DNA of 64,000 bases from Setophaga petechia (GCA_024362935.1 JANCRA010000179.1:372001-436000), one strand, 5' to 3'; shown: positions 48,535-61,194, counted from the stretch's first letter. Notes: a model not told the origin generated them from the sequence alone. Made by a program: numbers and translations.

Positions 48535-49778
48535 GTCAAAGGAATAAAATATATGTTCAGAAGACCTGAAAGTTGCAAGTGCAGTGTTTGAAATGAATAA
48601 AATACAAATTCAGAAAACCTGAATATTGCAGGATTTTATTAAAGGGAATAAAATACAAATTCAGAAAACCTGAATATTGCAAGTGCAATGTTTCAAAGCA
48701 ATAAAATGCAAATTCAGAACACCTGAATGCTGCCAATGCAGTGTTTCAAAGGAATAAAATTCAAATTCAGAAGACCTGAATGCTGCAAGTGCAGCGTTTG
48801 AAATGAATAAAATACAAATTCAGAAAACCTGAATATTGCAAGTGCAGTGTTTCAAGGCAATAAAATGCAAATTCAGAACACCTGAATGCTGCCAATGCAG
48901 TGTTTGAAAGGAATAATTCAATACAAATTCAGAAGACCTGAGTATTTCAGGTTTTTAGTCACAGGAATAAAATACAAATTCAGAAGACCTGAATATTGCA
49001 AATAGAGTGTTTCAAAGGAATACAATACAAATTCAGAAGACCTGAATGCTGCCAATGCACTGTTTGAAAGGAATAAAATTCAAATTCAGAAAACCTGAAT
49101 ATTGCAGGTTTCTATTCAAAGGAATAAAATACAAATTCAAAAGACCTGAATGCTACAAATGCACTGTTTGAAATGAATAAAATACAAATTCAGAAAACCT
49201 GAATATTGCAAGCACAGTGTTCCAAAGGAATAAAATACAAATTCAGAAGACCTGAATGCTGCAAGTGCAGTGTTTGAAATGAATAAAATACAAATTCAGA
49301 AAACCTGAATGTTGCAAGTGCATCGTTTCAAAGGAATAAAATACAAATTCAGAAGACCTGAATGCTGCCAATGCACTGTTTTCAAAAATCCTGAATATTG
49401 AAGGTTTCTATTCAAAGGAGTAAAATTCAGAAGATCTGAATGTTGCAAATGCAGCGTTTCAAGGGAATAAAATACAAATTCAGAAAACCTGAATGCTGCC
49501 AATGCAGTCTTTTAAATGACTAAAATGAAAATTCAGAAAACTTGAATATTGCAGATGCTGAGTTTCAAGGGAATAAAATAGAAATTCAAAAGACATGAAT
49601 GTTGCCAATTCAGTGTTTCAAAGCAATAAAATTCAGAAGATCTGAATGTTGCAAGTGCAGTGTTTCAAAGGAATAAAATACAAATTCAGATGACCTGAAT
49701 ATTGCAAGTGCAGTGTTTTGAAGGAATAAATACAAATTCAGAAGTCCTGAATGCTGCAAATGCAGTGTTCCAAAAGCA
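48535..49778 (+). repeat. ~53-bp minisatellite array (~23 copies)
   Basis: Units contain GGAATAAAATACAAATTCAG, AAGACCTGAATGCTGCAAGT and GCAGTGTTTCAAA. Two subtypes alternate irregularly (ATATTGCAGG and ATGCTGCCAATGC). Confidence 0.96.
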
Positions 49779-51751
49779 GCTCAAGTTTGCAGTTTTCTCT
49801 TTCTTGAAGAGCAATTGAACAGGACACTTCTATTTCCTCTTGGTCCTATACATTCATTTATCCCTATATTTATCCAACCTGCCCTTTAATTAAATTCCAT
49901 GTTAATTAAATACACATTCTGGCCATCAATTGCTCAGAAGTGAAGCTACAAAAGGAGCCCTGATGGAAGTGTCAGACAAGCCCCACAACAATTCCCCATT
50001 GTGGGCAGGAGGGATCATTTCTGGCAAGGGTAACTCGAGAGGACCTCACCAGGCCCCAGCTGATGCCAAGCCTGCTCTCATTTTCCCAGTCTCACTTCCA
50101 TAAATCAGCTGCAGGCCCCATGGACATCAGGGAGCCTTGAGGGGGTTTTTTAGTTTTTTTTAATGTTTGGAAATCCTCCAGTTTTGCCAGATGCCCAGCA
50201 GTGAGGTCAGAGCGGTGCCGAACGTGGGGTGTTTGTCACAGGGCAGGGATTCCTGCTCTCCAAAATCCCCCATCTGCTGCTCCAGGGCAGCCCTGACCCC
50301 AAAGGCTTTGCCAGGAGAGCAGAAACAAAATCCACACCCAGGCACTTGAACACAGCCCTCCCAGCAAGGCAGAATGGGACACCTGAATTTGGGTCAATCT
50401 GCCACCACATTTCATTTTTTAAATGTAGATCCCCATCCCAAACTGTGAGATAAAACTGAAATTGAGAAAAGCCAGCCTCAGCACTCTGCTGAGTAACCTG
50501 TACCCAAGAAATGCCCAGGCCTGCTGCTGCTCTCTGTCATCTCCAGAGTGAGAAGCCAGCAGCAGGCAGAGACCACAAATGTTTTAAATATATATTACAT
50601 AAGCCATTCTGGGGGGATAATGACATTTTCCATTCTCTCCAGTACAGAAGGAACATGCCTGCTGAAGAAAGGGGTTGTGAAGTATCATGCACACTGACTC
50701 CAAGCCAGCCTTGAAACATGAGAGAATCCAATTCCATGAGTGGCACTTTGGTCAGATGCCAGCACATCATAATTTCACATCAGAGTTAGCTCCACACACA
50801 GATTAAATGCTCCTCGGTACAAAAGGCATTAACTTTGAGTTCTCACAGCAGCATAAAGCCCCTTTTTATGGAGATTGCTCTAAACAGCATACTTGCTTTC
50901 ACTCCTCAAAGCTTCCTGCATTTTCCAAATGATCCCCAAAAACATTTCTTGAATCAATCCACGGCCCAAAAGTTGTTTACAAACCATAATGCAAAGGAAG
51001 AATGCTGCTCATTATTATGTGCCTACAAATGTGCCTCATGCTTGTTTAACAGGAACAGCATGTTTGCTGCCATCCTGCAAGAAGCAAAACAAAATCTGAA
51101 GTACAGAAGTGTAAAATAAAGGCAATGTTTGCCAGATTTCCCTTCCCCTCTCCCCTAAATACATGGCAAACATTCCCTGAAGATAAACAGCAGAAAAGGA
51201 AAAGGTATCTTTAAGCACCACCTGGAATTACTTGGCTCCACATTTGGAATTCCCTTCACCTCCCATCAAGATTTCTTAATTGGAAATGTTTTACTGTATC
51301 CTGACACTACATGCCATCGATTCCTGTGGAATTTCAAAGGCTGCTTTCAAACTGAGGAAATATTATACAGGGGCAGTTGCTGCAAACATGCAAAGATATT
51401 TTCATGCAAATCTATCTACAACACACTGTGCATAAAATGCTTTCCATCCCTTGCCTGTTCTTGAAATGCAGCTCAGAAGTGTCCCCTGCTGGCAAATACA
51501 TTGCCCTGGCTGCAGGAGATGGAGGGAAAGGCTCAGCTGCACCCAGCTTTGGGAGCTGCAGAAATTCCTGTGATTTGAACAGAATGAGAACCCCAAAGTG
51601 GCTCAGCTGGGCAGGGACACTGCTCAGGGCTGGGGAGTGCACTGGGAGCACCTGCAGCACCCCAGGGCTCCCTTAAAAACAGCTCCAGGAAAAGGCTGAA
51701 GAAAGTTTTGAGAGTGAGCAAATTAGGAGGTAATCGAGCCTTCTAATAATT
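49779..51751. other. Intron, ~2 kb of repeat-free complex sequence
   Basis: This is one of the longest stretches without tandem repeats or recognised transposons. Composition is balanced and it contains E-box, octamer and GC-rich words, but I cannot assign any regulatory function from sequence alone. Confidence 0.5.
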
Positions 51752-51985
51752 AGAGAATTCCAGAATGGATTGGGTTGGGAGGGACCTTAAAGACTATCCA
51801 TTCCCACCCCTGCCATGGCAGGGACACCTCCCACTGTCCCCAGTGTCCAACCTGGCCTTGGGCACTGCCAGGGATCCAGGGATGGAATTCCATCCCAGCC
51901 CTGCCCACCCTGCCAGGGAACAATTCCTCATTCCCAAGATCCCATCCAGCCCTGCCCTCCTTCACCTCAAAGCCAGATTTATACA
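51752..51985 (-). mobile_element. CR1 LINE 3' fragment
   Basis: AGAGAATTCCAGAATGGATT, GGTTGGGAGGGACCTTAAAG, CCACCCCTGCCATGGCAGGG and GGAACAATTCCTCATTCCCA show a minus-orientation CR1 of about 230 bp. Confidence 0.92.
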
Positions 51986-52244
51986 GGAGGCAGCAAGAAA
52001 AAAGCTCATTTGTCACTCAAATCCTGTTTCCCACCAGGATAAACAATCTCTCAATTTACCAGTCTCACAAATCAGTAAAAAGCCTTTTATAGTTTCACAG
52101 CCATGTTGCACTAGAGGGTTGCTTCAAAAAGTTGCCTCTGAACAAAGAGCCAGAAAACTTTCTTGAAAAATTTTCCTGTGACTGTGCCATTAGTCCTCAT
52201 CATCATCTTCTCCACGTCTTCCACTTGGAGTCACTGCTACTATT

Positions 52245-52665
52245 CCTGATATCATGGAATTATCAAGGTGGGAAAAGAACTTCAGAACCACCCAGTGCCA
52301 CCCCAACAGCATCAGCATCACTGTCCTCAAACCCTGTCCCCAAGGCCACATCCAGACTGCTCTGGGACAATTGCAGGGACTCCAAACCTCCCTGGGCAGC
52401 TCAGCCCAAGGCCTGACCACTCTGCCAGGGAAATTTTCTGTGCCAGTCTCCAACCTGAGCCTGCCCTGGTGCCATCTGAGGCCATTTCCTCTCCTCCTTT
52501 CCCTGCCCCTCCTGGCAGGAGCTGTGCAGGGCAATAAGGGCCCCCTGAGCCCCCTTTGCTCCAGGCTGAGCCCCCCCAGCTCCCTCAGCAGCTCCTCACA
52601 GGATTTGTTTTCCAGCTCCTTCCCAGCTCTGTTCTCCTTCCCTGGACAAAGGCAAATGGTTTTTT
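52245..52665 (-). mobile_element. CR1 LINE fragment, left arm of an inverted pair
   Basis: On the minus strand it carries the CR1 end-of-ORF2 and 3' region (AGGAAATGGCCTCAGATGGC, GGGAGGTTTGGAGTCCCTGC-like words). Positions 52381-52490 are the exact reverse complement of 53061-53170. Confidence 0.88.
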
Positions 52666-52694
52666 TATTTGAGAACAAAACAATTTTTCAAGGC

Positions 52695-53290
52695 GAGGGT
52701 TAATGTCCCTCAGTGATCCAAGGACGCTGTTTGCATCTGAAGAGAGCCATGACAAGGAAAACATCAAACAGGGCCTTGAGGGGCTGGAGCGTGTCCAGGG
52801 CAGGGAACGGAGCTGGGAAGGGGCTGGAGAATCCCTGAGGAGCTGGGAAGGGGCTGGAGAATCCCTGAGGAGCTGGGAAGGGGCTGGAGAATCCCTGAGG
52901 AGCTGGGAAGGGGCTGGAGAATCCCTGAGGAGCTGGGCAGGGGCTGAGGCTGGAGCAAAGGAGGCTCAGGGGGCCCTTGTGGCTCTGCACAAGTCCCTGC
53001 CAGGAGGGCACAGCCGGGGGGGGTCGGGCTCTGCTGCCCTGTCCCAAGTGACAGAATGAGAGGAAATGGCCTCAGATGGCACCAGGGCAGGCTCAGGTTG
53101 GAGACTGGCACAGAAAATTTCCCTGGCAGAGTGGTCAGGCCTTGGGCTGAGCTGCCCAGGGAGGTTTGGAGTCACTGAATTGTCCCAGAGCAGTCTGGAT
53201 GTGGCCTTGGGGACAGGGATTGGGGTGATGCTGGTGGGGCTGGATGGTCCTGAAGGGCTCCTCCAGCCTTGATAATTTTGGGGTTCTCTG
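52695..53290 (+). mobile_element. CR1 LINE fragment, right arm of an inverted pair
   Basis: Plus-orientation CR1: GGAGCAAAGGAGGCTCAGGG, GAGGAAATGGCCTCAGATGG, GCTGCCCAGGGAGGTTTGGA, GTCTGGATGTGGCCTTGGGG. It retains more 5' sequence than many CR1 copies here, but the reading frame is degenerate. Confidence 0.9.
52811..52940 (+). repeat. 30-bp minisatellite inside CR1 (4 perfect copies plus a partial)
   Basis: AGCTGGGAAGGGGCTGGAGA + ATCCCTGAGG is repeated four times without change from 52811 to 52930, then partly again. This corresponds to the GAGCTGG-type segment that is single-copy in ordinary CR1. Being a multiple of 3 it keeps open frames on both strands. Confidence 0.96.
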
Positions 53291-53364
53291 ACACTCATTT
53301 CTCACTGTCAGGGCTGCCTTGGCACAGAAGTACCTGTGAAAATCATCCTGCCCTGGACTGATGC

Positions 53365-53826
53365 CTTGTGCAGGCTGCCCCAGAGCAGAGGCTGGACAGA
53401 GCTAAAGAATAAATCAGGGATTTATTCAAAGCATCTCCTCCATGGATGCACCTTGGGCAGCACCAGAGCCCAGCCAGGGCTGCACCCAAGATGAACCAAA
53501 ATGGCCCCAAAATGCACGGCCGGGCACGGGGTCTGTCCCTGGGATCAGTTCTGCTCCATTTGCATCTTGCAGTTCATTGTCCCAGCCCAGCTTTAGCCCA
53601 GGCAGTCCCACCCTGCTTGTTTTTCTCTCTGCAGCCCACGGGGTTTGTGCTCCTGGGCTGAGATTTGGATCATTTGTCCTTGGTGCCCAGCTGGAGCAGG
53701 AATTGTTTTGTCTCCCTGCTCTGTGCACAGAGCTCACCATCCCAGAATGTGAAGCCCAGATCCACACACTAAAGCAGCACAGAACCTGAAAAACAGAAAA
53801 AACTAAAACCTGAGGCATCAGGACTG
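53365..53826 (-). mobile_element. LTR-retrotransposon-like interspersed repeat, copy 2
   Basis: It is the reverse complement of 2695-3276 except that it lacks the internal expansion. On the minus strand it runs from GATGCCTCAGGTTTTAG to GCACAAGGCATCA, with TTGAATAAATCCCTGATTTA near the end, containing a polyadenylation-type AATAAA. No reading frame is recognised. Confidence 0.7.
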
Positions 53827-56234
53827 TTGCAAAACAGTCCACAAACTCAGCTTAATTTAAGCTTTTACCTCTACCAAATAAGTGGCACCCAAAACTTTAC
53901 AAATTTCACCCAAGACCCAACAGTTCTATGAGGAAACTCCATTAATAAAAGTGTGCAGAGTAATAGAAGACTGAGGAGAAATAATTAAAAGATGCTAAAA
54001 TACACAGAATTTATTCCACCATGGGACTGTGTGACGAGTGTTACAAACTCACTGGGGTACAAGAGGAAATATCACTGATACAAAAACCAGACCAGAGCAG
54101 CTCTGAACTGAATTTGGACACAATCCCTACATCATTTCATTATTCTGAGTGCTAACGAAGCAAAAAGAGGAAAACAATGAGGCACAGAGTGTCAAAAACC
54201 ATATTCCTGGAGGACAATTCCCTTCAGAACCACACTCCTACCCCAGCAAACAGCAGGAATTAGGATTAGAATCCAGTCATTGACACTTCCCAGGAATGCC
54301 AACACTGAAAAAAGTTTGTTTTATGACTTGTGTGACCCTTCTGGGTTTGCAAGTTTTTGTTGTAAAGAAACAAAAGTGAATTTGAGGAGGGGAGAGGGAA
54401 GAACACAAAACCAGCAAATGCAAACCCCCCTCCCTGCACACACAGGCAACTCAAAGCCTTGCAGCCCAAAAAATTCCTCTCAATTTATCATGGAAAAAAG
54501 CCCTAAATCCATGGAGTTAAATTCAGTATTTTTAATTGATAGCACAGCTCTCAGTCCCCAGGTGAAGTTTTAAATAAGATATATTAAATCCATCCCCCAA
54601 AACCAGTTAGGTGCTTCAGCAAATACCATTTTTATTGGTACAGATGCCTTTACATTGCTTCATCTAATTTTTTGCTACTTTGCCCTGAAAGATATTTTCA
54701 TTTTTAGCCAAGAAATAAACCTGGAAAAGCCTTCAAGTACAAAGGGTTTTGCTCATTTAAAATAATACACATAATACAAATAAAAAAAGTAAAACATGTT
54801 AGACACAAATGATTTATCAGTGACTTATTCAAGTTCCTCACTGTCTGTTGGTCATTTAAGATTTTTCTCAGCTCTTATTTTACTTCTGAGCCAGAGAAAA
54901 GAGCAAATGTCCTTTCTGGAATAAATAACTCCAAAGAGCTCTTGGTTTTTGTTCCACTGTCTCTAAGTCAAGGATGATGCAGATGCTTTGAGGCTAAGAG
55001 AAAACAAGCAAATCTCCCATTTTGTAGATTATACATTTTTGGTTCACTTATAAACCAAAAACTTGAAATAGTAATAAAAACCCTGGAGTTTCAGTGTAAC
55101 TACCCCTGATTTTAGCCCTGGAAATTTAAAAATAAAAAAACCCTGAAGTTGAATCTCAAGTCCTACGACAGCCATGAATATGCATGGAAATATTTCAGAA
55201 ACAATTGTCTCCAAATGTACCCTGAAATCAGGGTTCATTATAGTGTTAGCTGAGAGTTCAAATTTCCCATCCTCAAAGGAAGATTTATTCAGGATAAAGG
55301 AACTGCACATTTTCTTGGCTGACATAATGGAGCTGGAATTTAAAAGCAGACTGTGCCACCCCAGAACCAAGATATGGAAATCTGCTCTGAGCTGATTCTG
55401 CTCCAGCTACTGAATTACTCAAAAATACAAAAAATATACAAATACAAAAAAACAAATACAAAAAAAATTTCTGAGCCTGAGGAGTTTTTACTCAAGTTTT
55501 CAGCTGAGCAAATGTGAGGGTGCAACAACTCCTAATCTGAATAATCACCACTGGCACAAATCTCATTCTTCAAGGAGTAAATCCTTGGTTTGAACAAACT
55601 CTGAAAAACTCCCTGCAACAAAACACAATCCTGGCATTTATGTCTGAAAAATTATCCTTGGAGATGGCTGAAAGAGCAAATATTTCAGAGTTTAAGGGCA
55701 AAAGCTGCAGAAAAAATCAGATCTCTATGCTTGGGTGCCAGACTGGAGTCCCCTCCCCACAGAACTCTGAATTTCCCTGTTTGCTCTGCAGCCCAGCAAG
55801 AAAAGCAGAAAAAACAAAAATGCTGGGGTTTGCTATCAATACTGACCTCCAAAATTACACTCAGCATCAAGTTGTGCAGATTTAATTAAGCTTTTAACCA
55901 GCATTTTAATTGTTCTTCATTTAATTGCTCTTCAGTTGTTGTTGTAGCAGAATTCTCCCTGCTAAGATTTAAAATCCTTAAAGATGGACATGACCATCCA
56001 TTATTCACACAGCAGAGCTTTCATCTGGATTTAAAATATAATAATTCCAGTTCTGCTCAGGTTTTGTTGCCTTTTTTTAATCCATGCAGCAGGACTGTGG
56101 TTTTGAGGTCTGTGAATTGGAAATTAAAACTTCAAAATGTGAATTCTGAGGGGAAAAAGTAAAAAAATTCCAATCCACCCCTCAGGAACAGCTTCAAATT
56201 CAATGCAAAAGGCACAAAGAACCACAGAGTGGAG
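53827..56234. other. Intron, no recognised element
   Basis: About 2.4 kb of unique-looking AT-rich sequence. A short (ATACAAAAA)n stretch lies at about 55422-55466. Confidence 0.55.
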
Positions 56235-56239
56235 AGGAA

Positions 56240-56325
56240 CATCTTAAATTCTTAATAATCACATTTCTAGCAATTCTTAATAATCACATTTCTAGCAATT
56301 CTTAACAATCACATTTCTAGCAATC
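56240..56325 (+). repeat. 27-bp tandem repeat (3 copies)
   Basis: AATTCTTAATAATCACATTT + CTAGC is repeated three times with one substitution. Confidence 0.96.
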
Positions 56326-57654
56326 AGCACCATAGGTTTGATGGGATTATTAACAGCATCTCAACAATGCAGAAAAACTCAGATTTTCCAGGAATTTCAG
56401 CAAAGGCAAAGTCAGGAGAAGATATTTGTTCAGAGAATAAAGTTAAGAATTTTATTTGATGCCCAAAAGACAGCAGGAAACAGGTCTGGTGAAAGTTCTG
56501 ATAAAAGATGGAAGAGGCACCCAGGGAATCCCACAGAATTTAAATTCTGTAAATTTATCTTGAATTTACAGCTCTGCTGTCAATTGAAGAACTCCCCAAA
56601 CCAGCACTTAAAATGGAAACAATTTTAAAATTACCCAAAAAACCCCCTCCGTTTGATTTTTTTCTTAATGGAGTAAAAAATGCAGAGCAAACCCAATTAT
56701 TATTTTTTCCTCATAAGCAAAAGGAGTTTGGGGTTCCTGAAATTAATTAGAAAATCTGAGCAGGTGAGGGGAGCCAGCAGATTTTAATCACAATGGAAAG
56801 TCCAGTCTGGGGATGAGGAATCATTCCTGAGCTGCCACATCTCAGCAATATAAAATTATTTCTCATTATTTTTGGATCTGTTAACAGATTGCTTGATTAT
56901 TAATTGACTCATTGTGGTATTTTTATTACAGGGAAGTCTAAGAAAATCATCCAAAAATCACTTGTTGGCAATATAATTAAGGATTTCCTAAAAAAATTCA
57001 CATTTTTGGTATCTCCTGGCTCTCTGGGAAAGCAAGGAGACCTATGGAGAACAGGATGGATGTGGAAAAATAAATAATTTGTAAAATGCTGAACTCTAAC
57101 ACATTCATTATTTATTTTAATGTGCTCTCTCTTCATTAGGAACTGTTGTTGCTACAAGTTGCAATTTCCTTTTACACAAGATTCTGGAATTATATCAAAG
57201 CTAAAGGGAAAGACATTAAAAAACGACTACACACAGCAAAACTCCCATTAAATATGTGAATAAAACAATTAAAACCACATTAAAATGAATAAATTTCAGG
57301 AATAAAATAATTGATTAATTGAATTTGTGATTGAAATGTTAAAAACTAATTGTGGTATAAACTTTAAGTGAAGAATATGCAGTTAAAATATCTTTATATG
57401 CAGTTAAAATATCTTTACTTGATGGTTTGCAACCCTGCAATGTGCCACTAGATGGCAAGTTTGGATAGAAATTAGCTGAATTTTAATTTATTACATGTTT
57501 GAGAAGTCCAAAGGCATTGGAGAGAAACAATCATTAAAAAAAAATAGTGAAAGAGGAGAACAAAAATAGGAAGAGTTCAATATCCTGGTTTTTAAAGCAG
57601 TTCTTTCTGTAGCTCACTACAGCCTTCAAAAAGTACAACATTAAAATGTTCTTA
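56326..57654. other. Intron, no recognised element
   Basis: Unique-looking AT-rich sequence. TGCAGTTAAAATATCTTTA occurs twice, 21 bp apart, at 57379-57418. Confidence 0.55.
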
Positions 57655-58015
57655 ACAGAAATATAGAAATATATTATATATAATATATATATAACAATAA
57701 TAATAATACAATATAATAATATAATATTGTATATTAATTAATAATATACAATATAATAATATAATGTTATAATACATAATAATATAATAATATAATGTTA
57801 TAATAAATAATATAATGTTATAATAATATAACAATAACAATATTTTATTATATTATATTATTATATTATATTATATAATTATATATATTATATATAATAT
57901 AATTATATATATATAATTATATATATAATATAATTATTTATATAATATAATAAATTATATTATATTATAATATAATACAATACAATATAATAATAATATA
58001 ATAAAATTAACCCTG
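57655..58015. repeat. AT-only low-complexity tract
   Basis: About 350 bp of TAATA, ATAAT and ATATAT words, with rare C and G, ending about 175 bp from the HLCS exon donor at 58190. Confidence 0.95.
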
Positions 58016-58189
58016 CACAATTCCCCTGTGGTGAAATTCAGAATTCCTTCTAGCAAGAACCAAAACTGATGGATTAAAAATTAAAATTTTTTTTTCCTTA
58101 CCTGAAACATCTGTTGAAAACTCTCCAAACCAAAGCAGCAGGCTTGAGGAGAACATTGAATTTCCCTGGCAGGGTTAGTCCCAGCTTAC

Positions 58190-58372
58190 CTCATCAGGAG
58201 AGAGCAGATAAATGGGAGTTAATTCAGGAATTTCCCTCTGCTCACAGCTCAGCCCCAGGCAGGTCAGGATCTCCCTGAGAATTTCACATCTCTTGGAATT
58301 GCTCATTTTGAGCAAATTAAAATCCTCCTCAGTCTGCACATCCATGGAATTGCTGTCCAGCTCCAAATGGGC
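58190..58372 (-). CDS. HLCS: HLCS internal coding exon (61 codons, intact)
   Basis: The 183-bp exon is bounded by acceptor CCTGGCAG and donor GAG|GTAAGC, both phase 0, matching the phase-0 end of the previous exon. It encodes [43 protein letters not shown] and [11 protein letters not shown], colinear with the mammalian HLCS segment that follows GGEAVLCQ. There is no stop codon or frameshift. The 61 codons lie in the N-terminal half of the protein, before the catalytic domain. A 17-bp tandem array begins about 220 bp upstream in transcript direction. The next exon is about 40 kb downstream. Confidence 0.92.
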
Positions 58373-58594
58373 CTGCCAGGATAAAAGAATAAAAAGAGAA
58401 AATCAGTTTCTAATTCAGAAACATCATTACACCACAATTTCCTCTGAAACCTACCTAAAATTTCCCTTCTAATTTAATTTTTTTCTGGAGGAGTTGATCA
58501 AATTTGTATTTATCAACTTAAATTTAACTTTTTGCTTTTCAGGTCAGCCAGAACCAACAGCAAGGTTGGTCATTTTCTGGCTTGTACATGAGCA

Positions 58595-59485
58595 GAATTC
58601 CATTACAATTGAAATTGCATTAAAACTGGAATTCCATTAAAAGTGAAATTCCATTATAATTGAAATTCCATTAAAATTGAATTTCCATCATAACTGAAAT
58701 TCCATTACAACTGAAATTCTGTCAAAACTGAAATTCCATTAAAATTGAAATTCCATCAAAAGTGAAATTCCATTACAACTGAAATTCCATAAAAATTGAA
58801 ATTTCATTAAAAGTGAAATTCCATTAAAATTGAAATTCCATTAAAACTGAAATTCTATTACAACTGAAATTCCATTAAAAGTGAAATTCCATTAAACTTG
58901 AAATTTCATTAAAACTGAAATTCCATTGCAACTGAAATTCCATCAAAACTGAAATTCCATTTTAACTGAAATTCCATTAAAATTGAAATTGCATTAAAAC
59001 TGAAATTCCATTAAAATTGAAATTCCATTACAACTGAAATTCCATTATAACTGAAATTCCATTATAACTGAAATTCCATTAAAATTGAAATTCCATTATA
59101 ACTGAAATTCCATAAAAATTGAAATTCCATTAAAAGTGAAATTCCATTATAACTGAAATTCCATAAAAACTTAAATTGCATTAAAATTGAAATTCCATTA
59201 AAAGGGAAATTCCATTATAACTGAAATTCCATAAAAACTGAAATTCTATTATAACTGAAATTCCATTAAAATTGAAATTCCATTACAACTGAAATTCCAT
59301 TAAAAGTGAAATTCCATTATAATTGAAATTCCATTAAAACTGAAATTCCATTAAAATTGAAATTCCATTACAACTGAAATTCCATTATGACTGAAATTCC
59401 ATTATGACTGAAATTCCATTATGACTGAAATTCCATTAAAATTGAGATTCCATTAAACATGAAATTTCATTAAAATAATATTAAA
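58595..59485 (+). repeat. 17-bp minisatellite array (~50 copies)
   Basis: The unit ATTAAAACTGAAATTCC varies at a few positions (AAAAGTG, ATAACTG, ACAACTG, AAAATTG). Variant types are scattered, with small runs such as three successive ATTATGACTGAAATTCC copies near 59387-59437. Confidence 0.97.
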
Positions 59486-60465
59486 ATTGAAATATCTTTT
59501 TAGAAGTTGTACAAGGTATGGAGAACTCAAGCAATTTCCATGAATTTAGTGGAAATCAGTGCAGATAAAGTAATTTTTCTGCCTAAAAAGTTAATTTTTC
59601 ACCTGGTAGGAAATCACTCCTCATGCTTAGAGCAGATGCTTAGGAGTTGAAATTAAATGCAAGAGAGGAAAAAAATCCTTCATAAACTCCTTTTTTACTC
59701 TTTTTTCTGCTTTTCCAAGATATTTCAAAGCCTTTGTATGTTGGAACCCTGAATCTGAGACTGGAGAATTTGGAATTTTCTGTGCTGCCAGGCACTGACC
59801 CCCAGAGAACACTGCACTGACCTGAGGCCATGGAGAAGCTTCCAGAATTCAAGAATAAAACTGAGATTAAAGGTGTGGAGTTTGAATAGCAGTGTGTGAT
59901 AGCACAGGGTGGGAAACTCAGAGTTTCAGGGTTTGGAATACAGGAACAGACAGAAAGCAAGAGGGAGGTTTTGGGGTGGAGGCTGCTCCTTCTTCTTCAC
60001 CTTCTCCTCCATGGGTTTGGGTGGTTTTGTGTCATTGGATAAAAAAGTCCTCATTGCAGACCACAAGCAGTTAGTTATTAGGTTAAAAATAAAAATATTT
60101 AATTATCATTTCTTAATTGGACAGTTTATCCTTCAAAGGCCTTGGAGACAGAGACAGGGCTCCATTTTTAGTTTGTTGGAGTGAAGTGCTGCAGAACTCA
60201 GGGTTTGTGAGACTGTGACAGAGATAAGAACTGATAAACAACTGAGTGCCAACAAGAAATACCCTCTCACACATTTCATCCTGATCTTGGCTAAAAAACT
60301 CCAAAGAATCCACACTTGTACTCTCTGCAGATTCAATTATTGCTATTAAATAAAGCTCTTATTTTTGTTCACTTCTTTCATTTTGTAAAATTTAATGATG
60401 TTCTTTGAGTTTTAAAAATATGTTCTTTGTACATATTTTCATTGAAATTCAGGGAAATTATTGAG
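59486..60465. other. Intron, no recognised element
   Basis: Unique-looking sequence with short open frames that have no splice or protein support. Confidence 0.55.
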
Positions 60466-60600
60466 TGTGGCTGCCCCTGGATCCCAAGGCCAGGCTGGAC
60501 ACTGGGGACAGTGGGAGGTGTCCCTGCCATGGCAGGGGTGGCACTGGGTGATCCCTAAACCCCTCCCAACCCAAACCATTCTGGGATTCTGGGATTCTCT
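60466..60600 (+). mobile_element. CR1 LINE 3' fragment
   Basis: GTGGCTGCCCCTGGATCCCA, GGAGGTGTCCCTGCCATGGC, and CATTCTGGGATTCTGGGATT as the 3' octamer repeat. The orientation is plus. Confidence 0.92.
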
Positions 60601-60804
60601 GGCTGCTTTTCTGTTTGAACCTGGGATTCCTTCTCCCCTCTGAGCACTTTTCCCATCCTTTGCCCAATCCTCACACCAGGCAAACCTCGTGCCATGGCTG
60701 TTGTGGTTTGGGCCCATCCCATTCCTGGCCTGGGGCATTGTCCTGGGAACTTGGGAAAATCCCTTGGAGACCTGGATTGTGCCTCAGTCCCTGTCCCTTG
60801 GGCA

Positions 60805-60995
60805 GTGCCAGGACACAGGGAATGGCTCCAGTGCCAGAGGGCAGGGCTGGGTGGGAGACTGGGGAAAAATCCTTCCCTGGGAGGGTGGGGATGACCCTGG
60901 ATCCCTGGCAGTGCCCAAGGCCAGGCTGGAGCACCCTGGCACAGTGGGAGGTGTCCCTGCCATGGCAGGGGTGGCACTGGGTGAGTTTCAGGATA
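60805..60995 (+). mobile_element. CR1 LINE 3' fragment
   Basis: GGGAGACTGGGGAAAAATCC, CTGGATCCCTGGCAGTGCCC and CCATGGCAGGGGTGGCACTG. The 3' octamer end is missing or diverged. Confidence 0.9.
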
Positions 60996-61194
60996 TTCCT
61001 GTGCTGGGAGGAAAGGCTGGCACAGCTGGCATTGTTCACCTGCACAGGAGAAGCTTTGGGCTGAGCTCAGGGTGGCCTTGCAGGGCCTGAAGGAGCCCCA
61101 GGAAAGCTGGAGAGAGACAATTGCCAGGGGATGCAGGGACAGCACTCAGGGAATGGCTGCACACTGAAAAATTACAGGTTTACATCAGATAATT

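Noticed and set aside
49779..51751. Possible conserved enhancer in the repeat-free stretch
   Set aside because: The idea rests only on absence of repeats and on motif-like words. Without cross-species alignment I cannot support it.
52254..53111. Gly/Ser/Glu- and Pro/Ser-rich frames of 110-160 codons
   Set aside because: They fall inside the CR1 inverted pair and its 30-bp repeat, so they are transposon-derived shadows.
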